From NCBI GenBank assembly GCA_031263485.1, contig JAISFS010000231.1:1-45674 (forward strand): a stretch of 45,674 bases of DNA. Reading direction: 5' to 3'. The notes under the pieces were generated by a model. The model worked only from the letters and a program-made list of their open reading frames with translations. It did no database searches and was not told the origin of the DNA. Every line of letters begins with the position of its first letter. The stretch's first letter is position 1. Shown one piece after another: positions 34,409-43,851 of this stretch. The translations under genes and the position numbers were made by a program. Source of the DNA: Deltaproteobacteria bacterium. Its GTDB lineage: Bacteria; Desulfobacterota; Desulfarculia; Adiutricales; Adiutricaceae.

Positions 34409-35550
34409 GGCCTTGAACCTGAGCACGGATATGACCGAGATTTAACCAAAATGTCAGATTTAAAAGCAGCTCTCCACAACATAATCATATTGCCGCAAAA
34501 ATCAGGGCACTGTCGCCACAACAAATCGCGGTCACCGATCAGGACCGTTCAGTAGACATATCGAGATACGTTTTTGGAGCACCATTGCTTTGTGCCCCCA
34601 ACATATTGCGATGGCTTTCGAGGCTTCATGCTCCTGGGTTTCGGAAATAACAATAAGGACATGTCAAGTAAGCAGTTTACGCCAGACTGCCAGTGTCTTA
34701 AATTTACTTTATTTCACAGAATAAGTTAACCCCCCCAAACTCTTTTTCCCGGTAACCATTAACCAGCTCCGAAGCCAAGCGGGGGTCGTGCAAAACGCGG
34801 GCGCAGCCACGGTTCCGGTGGCGCGGGCGGGTCGCCTCGCTACCGATGGCAACGGGGGTCCTCGCCCAGGAAAGGCCAGACTACCGTGGGTAACCCGCTT
34901 GAGGCACAGAACTTCCGTTTCCGCCTCCAGGACGAGTATCAGCGGAACTGCTCCACGGCATGACAGCCCGCTAGTCTCCGAAGTCCTGACCGTTAATTTC
35001 CGCTGACCCGATATCCTCTCCCAGGGAAAGCTTTGCCGAAACCCGAGATGCCTCCCGCAACGCGCTCTCCCCGTCCCGGATCAAGGTGGAAGCCAGTCAG
35101 CCCCCCATGATTAGAGACTGCGTGAACCCAGCCCTGAAGCTCATACGGCTCCATGTAACATCCGTTTTCCGTATCAAGTGGACTGTTTGAAGGCTTGCAC
35201 CCCTCCCTGCCTGAAATGCCCCTTACGGAAACCTGGGTGACGGAGATGGCTCATATTCCTGAAACATGGCTCCTGCAACCGGTTATCAACCCACATGCTC
35301 CCAGATCTGCATGCGCTCTCTATAAATAAATAAGCGCTCACAGACGTCGCCGATAACTTCCTCGGCGTGCCGCCCTGCCGCGGCTTCCGCCGCCGTCCCG
35401 GCACCCCCGATGCCATAGAATCAGCCAATCCACCAATTCGCCGGAGTCCTTTGTCGCTGGCCCCGCCAGCGTGATAGAATCTTTCCGCCACTCTCCGGCC
35501 TTCACGGTCCTGCCCACCTCCTTTCCCCGTCTCGCCAAGGAAGCCCGCGC
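34409..35550. other. 1.1-kb gene-free interval
   Basis: No gene or repeat array seen. The first 350 bases are AT-rich like the ATPase gene beside them and turn GC-rich near 34780, which looks like a composition boundary. No inverted repeats or target duplications stood out at the boundary. Confidence 0.45.
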
Positions 35551-35847
35551 ATGTCCCCCCAGCCCGCTGAAAGCAAGCCCCTGCCCCCTTTAAGCCAACT
35601 CCTCAGGAGCATTATCTGGTCCTTCACCCTCGCCCTGGCCGGCACCTGGGGACTTTTGATCCCGAGGCTCCACATACTCAACCCCGAGAACACGGCTAAC
35701 CTCGCCGGTCTGTGGTTCTACTCGGATCTGGCGTGCCTGAGCCTCGCCATCTTCGGCGTCTTCATGGTCATTTACCATAACTCCAGACTGGCCCCCAGAC
35801 TGGAACGGCTGGGCAGGCTGGGCGAGTCGAGCTGGGGAAGGCGCTGA
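35551..35847 (+). CDS. small two-helix membrane protein, unknown
   Basis: 98 residues. I do not recognise the family. Two hydrophobic helices are clear: about 20-38 (IIWSFTLALAGTWGLLIP) and 52-76 (LWFYSDLACLSLAIFGVFMVIY), joined by a short polar loop, with an arginine-rich tail after residue 80 that should be cytoplasmic. AAGGAAG lies about eight bases before the ATG. It stands alone, about 950 bp upstream of the CcdA-like gene on the same strand. Confidence 0.6.
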   Translation: MSPQPAESKPLPPLSQLLRSIIWSFTLALAGTWGLLIPRLHILNPENTANLAGLWFYSDLACLSLAIFGVFMVIYHNSRLAPRLERLGRLGESSWGRR

Positions 35848-36793
35848 AGCCGCAGGGACCCGGAACGACCGCTGCGGCCCCGGACGCCAGCAAGCTCCTG
35901 AAGGCCCGGACGGGAAGCGGGACGTCGCTGTCACCTCCGGGCGGCCTTCACTCATGTCCGTCTGAGTTTTGGAACGCCTTCGTCATGACTGGAAGGTACT
36001 TTCATGGTCCTCACCTCATGTTCCCGGATGCCGACATGGCCTCTCAAGGCGGCCTTGATCCTGGGCCCTCCTGTCAAGGCCGCCTGATCACCAGGAGCGG
36101 GCGTGACATCGGGAATCGTCCGGTGCCGGATGCCGACATCGCCCCTTACCCACGAAAGCCCCGCCGAACCCGCGCCGCCGCTTTTTCCGCCTTATGGCCC
36201 CCTGATTGACGATATCCCCTCCGTTGACCTGCCCCCCGCTCGCGACCGGGAAACGGAGCTCATCACTCCGGATATCCCGGCCTTACCGAACTCTTCCCCG
36301 GCCATCTGAGTCCTTTCCCGGTTGCCATGCCCCTTCTCGGGCATCCTGAACCCATTTCCAATCCACCATGGCCCTCTCCATGCCTCTTGATGGCCATGGC
36401 CTCGCTCCCGGGCCTTCGCCATGGCCATGGCCATAGCCATGGCCCCCAACTTGCCCCGGGCCCCTCGCCCTCTTCTCCCCGAACCCGCCCGGTCCTTCCC
36501 GTTCCCTGACTTTCCCGGTCAGGACCTTCCCGGCCAGAATCTTCTCGGCCTGGGCCTTTCTGGCACGGATCTTGCCGGCATGGATCTTCCCGGCACGGAC
36601 CTTACCGGCCAGAATGGCCCGGTGTCGGGACATTGCGCCTCTCCCGGCCTCTCCCTTCGCTGGTGATCTTTTTCACGAAAAGGCTTATAATCTGTTGCCG
36701 ACTCGTCAGTTTCCGGTTCCGCTTCCGGTCGAGGCGCGACCGGAGGCGGTCGCAATATCACGGAAAGGCGGGACTTTCCGCCCAGGGGGACAG
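35848..36793. other. gene-free interval upstream of ccdA-like gene
   Basis: No supported gene. It contains the near-palindrome TCAAGGCGGCCTTGA (about 36044), two copies of GGATGCCGACAT about 100 bp apart (36027 and 36128), CATGGC-rich runs at 36415-36450 and the 15-bp array at 36511-36615. Confidence 0.5.
36511..36615. repeat. 15-bp tandem repeat, seven units
   Basis: Seven units in exact phase from 36511, consensus CTTCCCGGCACGGAT. One plus frame reads as five-residue units of the form DLxGx, like pentapeptide repeats. That frame is only 81 codons, has no ribosome site and no family context, so I treat the array as non-coding. Confidence 0.88.
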
Positions 36794-37522
36794 ATGATAT
36801 CCTTGCAGAGCGTGGACTTCCCCGCCGCCTTTCTTGCGGGGATCGCGATGTTCTTCACGCCATGCACCCTGCCCCTCATCCCTGCCTGGCTGTCCACGGT
36901 AGCCGGTCGGAACTCCGGGCTCTACCTGGCCAACGAGGCCTCCGGCGCCCCGTCTGGGCGCTCCCGGATCGCGGTCCTCATCTCCACCTTCTTCTTCGTC
37001 CTGGGCTTCAGCGCCGTCTTCACCCTCCTTGGGGCCGCGGCCAGCGCGCTGGGCGATTTCCTTTTCACGAACCGGGACGTGATCCGGTACGCGGGCGCGG
37101 CCGTCATGGCCATCTTCGGGCTCGTGCTCCTGGGCGTTCTCAGGCCCAAGGCGCTTCTGGGCGAACTGAGGCTCCCCGTGCCCGCCGAACCCGCCGGGCT
37201 CCTTGGGGCATTCCTGGTCGGCACGGCCTTCGCCGCGGGCTGGACCCCCTGCGGCGGGCCTGTGTTGGGCTCGCTTCTGTCGCTCGCGGCGGTGGAGTCG
37301 AGCCTCCGGCGCGGCATGGGGCTCCTGGCCGTCTTCTCGGCCGGGCTGGCCGTGCCGTTTCTGGCCGGCTCCCTCCTGCTGGGAAGGCTCCTGCCGCTCC
37401 TGAGGGGCCTGGGACGGCGCGCGGTCTGGGTGAACAGGGCCCTGGGGATAGTGATGCTCGCCTTCGCCGCGCTCCTTTTCCTGGACAAGCTCTCCCTGAT
37501 CACTCCGGACGTGGCCGGATAA
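36794..37522 (+). CDS. CcdA/DsbD-type transmembrane thiol-electron transporter
   Basis: 242 residues with about six membrane helices and the two redox cysteines of the family: C24 in FFTPCTLPLIP and C153 in GWTPCGGPVLG. It moves reducing equivalents from cytoplasmic thioredoxin across the inner membrane to periplasmic thiol proteins, for cytochrome c maturation or disulfide reduction. The ATG at 36794 follows AGGGGGA; a longer frame to 36572 adds a hydrophilic stretch unlike the family. The thioredoxin-like gene downstream at 37846 is the likely partner, forming a split DsbD-like system. I leave the symbol blank because CcdA and DsbD-beta cannot be separated by eye. Confidence 0.88.
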   Translation: MISLQSVDFPAAFLAGIAMFFTPCTLPLIPAWLSTVAGRNSGLYLANEASGAPSGRSRIAVLISTFFFVLGFSAVFTLLGAAASALGDFLFTNRDVIRYAGAAVMAIFGLVLLGVLRPKALLGELRLPVPAEPAGLLGAFLVGTAFAAGWTPCGGPVLGSLLSLAAVESSLRRGMGLLAVFSAGLAVPFLAGSLLLGRLLPLLRGLGRRAVWVNRALGIVMLAFAALLFLDKLSLITPDVAG

Positions 37523-37845
37523 CGCCCCCCGATAGGCGGTTCCGCCCCGCTGATCACCCCCGACGATTCAAGACCGTCACGGCCCGTCCGCCTCCTGGCA
37601 CCCGGGGCCGTCCTGCCCCGTCAGCCTCCGGGCAACCGGGGATCATCCCGGCCCGTCCGTCTCCGGGTGCCGGTCATCCTGAAGAGTTTCCCCGGCACCG
37701 CCGTCACCCTCGGCCGCTGTAGCGGCCCGGACGCCCACCCGTTCATCCGTGGCCGCCCCGCCGCCATCGCCGAAACCAACGCCCCTGACGCGTTGCGCCT
37801 CGGGCCGATCTCCGGGCAGCGCCACCCGGCAAAGACGCCAAAATC
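37523..37845. other. repeat-bearing spacer between ccdA-like and thioredoxin-like genes
   Basis: Contains a 34-35-bp tandem repeat of three units starting at 37581, 37615 and 37650 (GGCCCGTCCGCCTCC... type, ending ATCATCC or similar). No gene. Confidence 0.55.
37581..37681. repeat. 34-35-bp tandem repeat, three units
   Basis: Units begin GGCCCGTCCGCCTCC, GCCCCGTCAGCCTCC and GGCCCGTCCGTCTCC, each followed by a GGCACCCGGGG-like segment. Confidence 0.7.
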
Positions 37846-38445
37846 ATGAAAAAGCCCATAGTGCTCACCTTCCTTGCTTTCGCCGCCATCCTGGCCCTCA
37901 CCGGATTCCTCATCCTGCCCGACAGGCCCGCCGCCGAGGCGGACGTCGCCTCAGGGACCGGCCTGCCGCCAGCCTCGAGCCGGGAGGCTTTGGTGACGGA
38001 CGCCGCCGCCCGCTTCGACTCGGTGCTCCCGGCCTCCGAAGTCCCCCCGCGCGAATACCCGGGTACCGGGCTCAAGACCTACAGCCCCAGCGCCGCCATC
38101 CGCGAGGCCAGGGACTCAGGCAAATACGTGCTCCTGTACTTCTGGGCCACCTGGTGCGGCAACTGCTCCGACTTCGACGCGAACACCCTGCCGGACAAGA
38201 CCGTCGTGGAGAACCTCAACAGCTCCTTCGCCCTGGTGCCCCTGGACTACGACCGATCCGAGGAGATGGTGAGGCTCTACCGCATCCGGGCGGTGCCGAC
38301 CTTCATCTTCATCGACCCCGAGGCCAAGCCCGTCACGGTGCTCCCGGGCGCCGTGCCGGCGGACATCTTCGCCGCGGTCCTCTCCTACGTGAGCACCGGC
38401 TCCTACAAGAGCATGGACTTCGAGGAGTACGCCACGAGCCTCTGA
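37846..38445 (+). CDS. membrane-anchored thioredoxin-like protein
   Basis: 199 residues. An N-terminal signal or anchor helix (4-24) is followed by a proline/alanine-rich linker and a thioredoxin fold with the active site WATWCGNCSDF (C104, C107) and the cis-proline loop AVPTFIFID. CGNC differs from the CGPC of cytoplasmic thioredoxins and resembles DsbD C-terminal domains and thioredoxin-family reductases. It should sit in the periplasm and take electrons from the CcdA-like protein 320 bp upstream. The ribosome site is weak. Confidence 0.87.
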   Translation: MKKPIVLTFLAFAAILALTGFLILPDRPAAEADVASGTGLPPASSREALVTDAAARFDSVLPASEVPPREYPGTGLKTYSPSAAIREARDSGKYVLLYFWATWCGNCSDFDANTLPDKTVVENLNSSFALVPLDYDRSEEMVRLYRIRAVPTFIFIDPEAKPVTVLPGAVPADIFAAVLSYVSTGSYKSMDFEEYATSL

Positions 38446-38704
38446 CGGAAGCCGGACGCCGCGACAGCCAGGCGTCCTGACCCCTGGCCGGGGGAGCGGG
38501 CCTTGGGCGGGATGCGCCTAAACGAGAGGCGCGAGCCGCGCCTCGCGGCCCTCGCAGAGGCGTTTCCGGGCCACTCGCGCGGATCCTGTTGGCCCCCGCC
38601 GGGGCAACGCGCAGCGCGCCTGACAAGGCCGGGCGGGACCCCTCCCCCCATGCCCTCCGCCGTCCTATCCCTCATCCCTTTCCTGCCAATCCAGAAGGTG
38701 CAAA

Positions 38705-39550
38705 ATGCCCGCTGTTACCCCTTTCAAGACCCTGTTGTCCGCCATATCCCTGTTCCTGGCCGCGGCAGTCCTGGCCGGCTGCGCCCAAGTCGCGGGGACC
38801 GGCCGGTCGCAGCTGAGGCTCGTGAGCGACGCCGAGCTCAACCAGCAGGCCGTCGCGGCGTACCGCGAGACCCTCTCCGAGAGCAAGCTCTCGTCCAACC
38901 GCAAAGACACCGCCATGGTGAAGAAGGTGGGACAGCGCATCGCCCAGGCAGCCCAGGAGTTCATGGACTACGAGGGCCGCCTGTCCGAACTTGACGGCTA
39001 CAACTGGGAATTCAACCTCATCGAGTCCGACGACATCAACGCGTGGTGCATGCCCGGCGGCAAGGTGGCCTTCTACACCGGCATCATCCCGGTCTGCCGC
39101 GACGAGACAGGGGTGGCAGTCGTGATGGGCCACGAGGTGGCGCACGCCCTGGCCCACCACGGGGCGGAGCGCGTGAGCCAGCAGATGGCGGCGCAGCTGG
39201 GGGGTAATATACTGGGTACCGTGCTCGGGAGTTCCAACGTCTCCGGCACCACTGCCCAGATGATCATGGTGGGCTACGGGCTGGGAGCCCAGTACGGGGT
39301 GCTCATGCCCTTCTCGCGCACCCAGGAGGCGGAGGCCGACCGCATCGGGCTCTCGCTCATGGCCATCGCGGGCTACAACCCGGAGGAGGCCGTGGCCTTC
39401 TGGGGAAGGATGGCGGACGCCACCGGCAACGTCTCCAACTCCGACTTCTTCTCCACCCACCCATCGAATCCCGCGCGCATCAAGGGCATCCAGGAGTTCA
39501 TCCCGGAAGCCCTGGAACGGGCGAAACGGATAGGCGTGATCCCCAAGTGA
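38705..39550 (+). CDS. M48-family zinc metalloprotease lipoprotein
   Basis: 281 residues. The lipobox LAGC gives a lipidated Cys26. The zinc site is HEVAH (H143, E144, H147) with the third ligand E208 in QEAEADRIG, and WCMPGGKVAFYTG and FFSTHPSN are family signatures. Similar proteins (LoiP/YggG, YcaL) act in periplasmic quality control of outer-membrane proteins. AAGGTG lies five bases before the ATG. No TPR domain follows, so it is LoiP-like rather than BepA-like. It lies 260 bp after the thioredoxin-like gene, possibly in the same transcription unit. Confidence 0.92.
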   Translation: MPAVTPFKTLLSAISLFLAAAVLAGCAQVAGTGRSQLRLVSDAELNQQAVAAYRETLSESKLSSNRKDTAMVKKVGQRIAQAAQEFMDYEGRLSELDGYNWEFNLIESDDINAWCMPGGKVAFYTGIIPVCRDETGVAVVMGHEVAHALAHHGAERVSQQMAAQLGGNILGTVLGSSNVSGTTAQMIMVGYGLGAQYGVLMPFSRTQEAEADRIGLSLMAIAGYNPEEAVAFWGRMADATGNVSNSDFFSTHPSNPARIKGIQEFIPEALERAKRIGVIPK

Positions 39551-40977
39551 CCTGAGGCCCCTCCGGGGGCCCGAGCGCGATACCTGGAGGGCCGGGCGCA
39601 GGGCGGCGTATCCCCCTTGCCCGGCCCTCCCCCGTTACGGGCCGGGCGTCTGCCTCCCTGCCCTCCATGCCCCGCCGCCTCACCCGTTCTGTCGGCCTCC
39701 GTCCGGGGACGAGTCTTATCGGGCGTCACTCGTGTCGCCTGATTCCGCCCGGGCCCGTCAGGCCTTATCGCCCCCTTGCCGTCACGCCTTCGTCTCCGCC
39801 CCGCGTTCGCCTAACTTTTTGCTTCGCCTCGCCTTGACGTTCACTCTCTCCGCCTCGCCCTCGCCTTTCGTGCCCTGCCCTCCCGCAGTTTTCCTCAGGC
39901 CTGCCTTTCGCCTCGGCTCATCCAGGCTGATGCAGGTCAGTCGACCGGACGGAAAATTTCCGAGCCGCCCTCAATTATGAGGGAACCCGCAGGTCCGGCG
40001 CAAACCGCGCCGAACTTCCCCGAAACTGGCCCGAACGGCCCCATTATCCCCCCGTCAGTCTGCCACAGCCCAACCGTCCCGCCGGTTCCCGCCCTCTTGC
40101 CGATTCCCGGGGTAAGGCATGACGCCCTGGAATGCTGTATAATCTCCACCGGGTCTGCCTGTCAACGGTCGTCCCATAACCATAAACCTTGATCCTTGCC
40201 CTTCTCCGGACCTGGCTAGGCCCCGACCGGCATACTGTTTGCCCGCCACGCGCCTCCCCGGCCGTCAAGCCCCCTCGCCTCACCTCTTGGCGCAGGGTAC
40301 GGAACAGGAACGCCCGCAAGGCCCCGATCCTCAAGATTTCCGTCTGCGGCTCCCTGGCGATGCCCGACTCGTCAAATCCTTGCCCCCGAAGCTGTCCTCC
40401 TGGCCCGGGCCCCGGCAAGTCAAGGCTTCCGCCCGAGGCCATACGGCCTTTCGTCCCAAACTTCCCAGGTACGGCACCTCCTGGCGCCTTTCTCCGGCGT
40501 TGCGGCCTTTTGCCCGAAACTTCTAAGGCCCCGCGCGCGCAGACGGCCGCATGCGGCCTTTCAGCCTTTCGGCCCAAACTTCGATGGTCCCGCGCCTCAA
40601 GGCTTTTGCCTGCGGCCTGACGGCCTTTCTGCCAAAACTTCGATGGTCCCGCGCCTCAAAGCTTTTGCCTGCGGCCTGACGGCCTTTCGGCCAAAACTTC
40701 CAAGGCCCCGCCCTCAAGGACTTTGCCTGCGGCCTGACGGCCTTTCGGCCCAAACTTCAATGGTCCCGCGCCTCAAGGCTTTTGCCTGCTGGCTGACGGC
40801 CTTTCGGCCCTAACTTCCAAGGCCCCGCCCCTCAAGGCTTTTGCCTGCGGCCTTCCTCGAAACGCCCTGGGCCCCGCGTCAAGGCGCGGGCCTCCCGGAG
40901 CCACGGCCTCCAAGCCCTCCCGGACGCCCCCGCGCCCGAAACAAGATATCCCATAAGGAAAGGCGTAAACCCGAAAC
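39551..40977. other. 1.4-kb gene-free interval
   Basis: No supported gene. The second half (40447-40858) is the 59-bp tandem array. The first half is pyrimidine-rich on the plus strand without visible structure. The TolC-family promoter presumably lies within the last 120 bp, where AAGGAAAGGCG occurs 15-20 bases before the ATG. Confidence 0.5.
40447..40858. repeat. 59-bp tandem repeat, five clear plus two degraded units
   Basis: The marker CCTTTCGGCC occurs at 40565, 40624, 40683, 40741 and 40800 (periods 59, 59, 58, 59), with diverged copies at about 40447 and 40505. Each unit reads roughly CCTTTCGGCCCAAACTTC, then a GGTCCCGCGCCTCAAGG stretch, then CTTTTGCCTGCGGCCTGACGG. Confidence 0.9.
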
Positions 40978-42462
40978 ATGCAGCGACCCGCCACCCGCCC
41001 CGGGCGTTCCCGCCGCCCCTCACTCCAGAGCGCCCTCGCCTTCTGCGCGGCATTGTGCCTTGCCGCCGCAGGGGGATGCGCCCCCGCCGAAAGGCACGTG
41101 ATTGCCAAGCCCTATCTCCATGAGCCCCCTTCAGCCGAAACGATCTTCGGGGAAGCCACCTTCGGGCCGGACGCGTCCCCCGAGGCCATAGCGGGCATCA
41201 AGGCGCCCCCGCTGCCCCATTCCGGGCCCCTGTCGCTAGACGAGTGCCTGGAGCTCGCGCGACGCGTGAGCCCGGCGTTGGACAGCGCCCAGCAGGGACA
41301 GCTCGGGGCCGTATGGGGCCTGTGGTCGTCCATCACGGAGTTCCTGCCCACCGGCGACATGACCTACGGGATGACCCAGTACGACAGCTCCCCGGTCAAC
41401 ATCGCGACGCACGGCAGCCGACAGTACTCCTGGCAGGTGGCGGCCAGGCAGCCGCTCTTCGTGGGCGGCCTGAACGTGGCCAACTATTTCCTCTCCAAGC
41501 TGGGCGTGGCCGCGGCCGAGATTAGGACGGTCCAGGCCCGCGAGGAACTCCTCCTTGCCGTGAAGCAGGCCTACTACTCGATCCTCGCGACCGAGAAGGC
41601 GCTCGAGGTCGCCCGCACCAGCGTCGTGAACCTCCAGAGCCACCTCACCGTCGCCAACAACTTCTTCACCGTGGGCATGACCCCCCGCAACGAGGTCCTG
41701 CAGGCCGAGGTCGAGCTGGCCAGGGCCAGGCAGGAGGAGACAACCCAGGAGAGCAACCTGGCCGTGAACCGCGCTCGGCTCAACATCCTCCTCCGCCGCG
41801 CCCACGACGCGCCCCTGCGGGTCAAGGACACCCTGCTCCACCCGATCTTCCCGCTCACCCTGGAGCGATGCCTTGAGCTGGGACTCGCCAACAACCCGGA
41901 AATCCGGCTGGGCATAAACCAGGTGGAAGCCGGGGCCAAGAACGTGGACGCGGCCCGCTCGGCGCTCTACCCCCAGCTAGTCCTCAGCTACAACCAGAGC
42001 TCCACCGGCAACACCCCGAAGGCCCACGGCGGCTGGGCCGCCGACAGCTCCCAGTGGTCGGCGGCCGTGGTGGCCTCCTTCAACTTCTGGGACTGGGGCC
42101 GCTCCCGGGCCGCGATCGAGCGCAGCAAGGTGGCGCTCAACCAGGCGGCCGACGCCCTCCAGTCCCTGGAGGATTCCACCAAGCTCACGATCACCACGAA
42201 CTTCCAGACCCTCATGTCCGCCGGACGCAACATCGATACCTCGGCCACCGCGGTCGTCTCCGCGGCCGAGGACCTGCGCATGGTGACCGAGCGCTTCCAG
42301 GAGCAGGTCGCCACCAACACCGAGGTCCTGGACGCCCAGACCCGCTACTCCACGGCGCAGTACGAGCACTTCTCGGCCCTCTATAGCTACAATCTCGCCT
42401 GGGCCGGCCTTGAGCGCAGCCTCGGCCAGCGAGTGGAACCCCAGGGCGGCCAGAGGCGTTAG
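40978..42462 (+). CDS. TolC-family outer-membrane efflux lipoprotein
   Basis: 494 residues of the outer-membrane efflux family (PF02321, two repeats). The signal peptide ends in an AAGGC lipobox, so the protein is probably lipidated at Cys34. The two halves each start with the family phrase (LSLDECLELARRVSPALDSA at about 85 and LTLERCLELGLANNPEIRLG at about 298) and continue in long coiled-coil helices, ending GTP-free with YNLAWAGLERSLG. It forms the trimeric channel-tunnel for an inner-membrane pump, but no adaptor or pump gene is present in this window. The start is the first ATG with the signal peptide; the ribosome site is distant. Confidence 0.92.
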   Translation: MQRPATRPGRSRRPSLQSALAFCAALCLAAAGGCAPAERHVIAKPYLHEPPSAETIFGEATFGPDASPEAIAGIKAPPLPHSGPLSLDECLELARRVSPALDSAQQGQLGAVWGLWSSITEFLPTGDMTYGMTQYDSSPVNIATHGSRQYSWQVAARQPLFVGGLNVANYFLSKLGVAAAEIRTVQAREELLLAVKQAYYSILATEKALEVARTSVVNLQSHLTVANNFFTVGMTPRNEVLQAEVELARARQEETTQESNLAVNRARLNILLRRAHDAPLRVKDTLLHPIFPLTLERCLELGLANNPEIRLGINQVEAGAKNVDAARSALYPQLVLSYNQSSTGNTPKAHGGWAADSSQWSAAVVASFNFWDWGRSRAAIERSKVALNQAADALQSLEDSTKLTITTNFQTLMSAGRNIDTSATAVVSAAEDLRMVTERFQEQVATNTEVLDAQTRYSTAQYEHFSALYSYNLAWAGLERSLGQRVEPQGGQRR

Positions 42463-42999
42463 GCTCGATGCCTGGAAGGACCCGAGCCTGATCCCATCCG
42501 GGGCTGAGGGCGAGGCCCGCTCGATGCGGCGGGCCCGCTCGAAAACCCGATCCCAATGGCAAGATCTGGACACGGGACACGCAAGTGAGCGGATCGCAAG
42601 CCGCGAAGGTCGGTGGGCAACAAGCTGAGATGTCTAACTGACGGCAGGCCGAGATGTCGAACTGACAACAAGTCGTGAAGGTCGGCGGGTGCGCAAAGCC
42701 GCGAGGGCCAACGGGACGCAAGGCCGCGAGGGCCAACGGGACGCAAGACACAACGTCTGGCGGACACCAAGACGCGAAGGTCGGCGGGCCGCAAGGCGCG
42801 AAGGCCCAGGGGCAACAAGGCGAGAGGGTCGCCGAACCACGAGGGGGGGCGGACAGCAAGGCGAGAGGCGGACGGAAGAGAAAGGCACGAACGTCAGCGA
42901 CTGCAAGCCACAATGACGGAAGGACGGACGGTACGAGGGCGAGGGACAGAGGCACGGGGGGGAGAGGGCCGGGCAACCTGCCTGGCCAAGGACGGACGA
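42463..42999. other. gene-free interval with 24-25-bp array
   Basis: Apart from the array at 42598-42840, no feature is seen. Reading frames through it are repeat-derived. The end of the interval supplies the AAGGA ribosome site of the PhzF-like gene. Confidence 0.5.
42598..42840. repeat. 24-25-bp tandem repeat, ten units
   Basis: Units begin AAG or AGG at 42598, 42622, 42646, 42670, 42695, 42720, 42745, 42769, 42793 and 42817. The units at 42695 and 42720 are nearly identical 25-mers (GCCGCGAGGGCCAACGGGAC core); the others are 24-mers with GCGAAGGTCGGCGGG-like cores, except 42670, which is a 25-mer with that type of core. Confidence 0.85.
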
Positions 43000-43851
43000 T
43001 TGACCCAGATCCATAAAGTTCTGCTGGCGGATTCCCTGGTGGACGGGCCCTTCTCGGGGGCCCCCACGACGGTCGTGTACCTGGGGGAGCCATTGGAGAG
43101 GTTCAAGATGGCCTCCCTGGCCGCGGAATTCGGCACACTCGAGACGGTCTACGTCTACCCCCACGCCAAGTCCTTCCTCCTCAGGTTCTTCACGCCGATA
43201 ACCGAGCTCAAGCTTGGCATCAACGCCTGCCACGCTGCCGCCCACGCCGTCTACGAGCTGGGTATCCGGCCGCCCACCGAGCCCTTGAGCCTGCTTACCC
43301 AGGACGGTGAGATCACCGCCCGCCACGCCGGCCCGGCTGGGATCTCCATGGAGATGAGCCAGGAGCCCCACCTCCCCCTGGAGGCGGGCCTTGCGGACTC
43401 CTACGCGGCGCTCATAGGAATCCCCCCCGGCCTGGCCCAGTGGGGCTTGAAGACCCAGAACAACCTGGCCGTGGTTGCCATAGAGGACCGCGAGGTCCTG
43501 AAGAAGCTGACACCGAACATCCCCGAGCTCTTCAAGGCGGACGTGAGCGGGGTGGCCGCGACTGCTATGAGTAGGCAGACTGGCGACTGCGACTACTACC
43601 TCAGATCCTTCAGGCCCAAGCAGGGTCAGAACGAAGAGCACGTCTCGGGGTCCGTGAACCGCTCGTTGGCCCCCCGCTGGTCGCAGATCCTGAAGAAAAA
43701 CGACCTGGCCGCCCGCCAGCTCTCCAAGCGCGGGGGGCTCGTGAGACTCGAGCTTTCCGAGGGAGGACGCATGGTTCTGAAGGGCCGTGCGCGCATCATC
43801 CTTCGCTGCGACATCAACCTGGAGTCAGTGACCGGCGCACGGCTCTACTGA
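43000..43851 (+). CDS. PhzF-family protein (epimerase/isomerase fold)
   Basis: 283 residues from a TTG at 43000 with AAGGA eight bases upstream. The family opening, normally an Ala-Phe-Thr-x-x-Pro-Phe-x-Gly-Asn-Pro pattern, is seen as LADSLVDGPFSGAPTTVVYL right after this start, which decides against the longer frame to 42913 through the repeat edge. The later RFFTPITELKLG segment matches the RWFTP block. The usual CGHAT motif has become INACHAAAH, and the catalytic Glu region (normally LSETAF) reads GTLETVYV. Members act as isomerases or epimerases on varied small molecules; the substrate here cannot be told. Isolated gene. Confidence 0.82.
   Translation: MTQIHKVLLADSLVDGPFSGAPTTVVYLGEPLERFKMASLAAEFGTLETVYVYPHAKSFLLRFFTPITELKLGINACHAAAHAVYELGIRPPTEPLSLLTQDGEITARHAGPAGISMEMSQEPHLPLEAGLADSYAALIGIPPGLAQWGLKTQNNLAVVAIEDREVLKKLTPNIPELFKADVSGVAATAMSRQTGDCDYYLRSFRPKQGQNEEHVSGSVNRSLAPRWSQILKKNDLAARQLSKRGGLVRLELSEGGRMVLKGRARIILRCDINLESVTGARLY

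Noticed and set aside
42212..43641. Minus-strand frames with eight-residue repeats
   Set aside because: They are produced by the 24-25-bp array and by the antisense of the PhzF-like gene.
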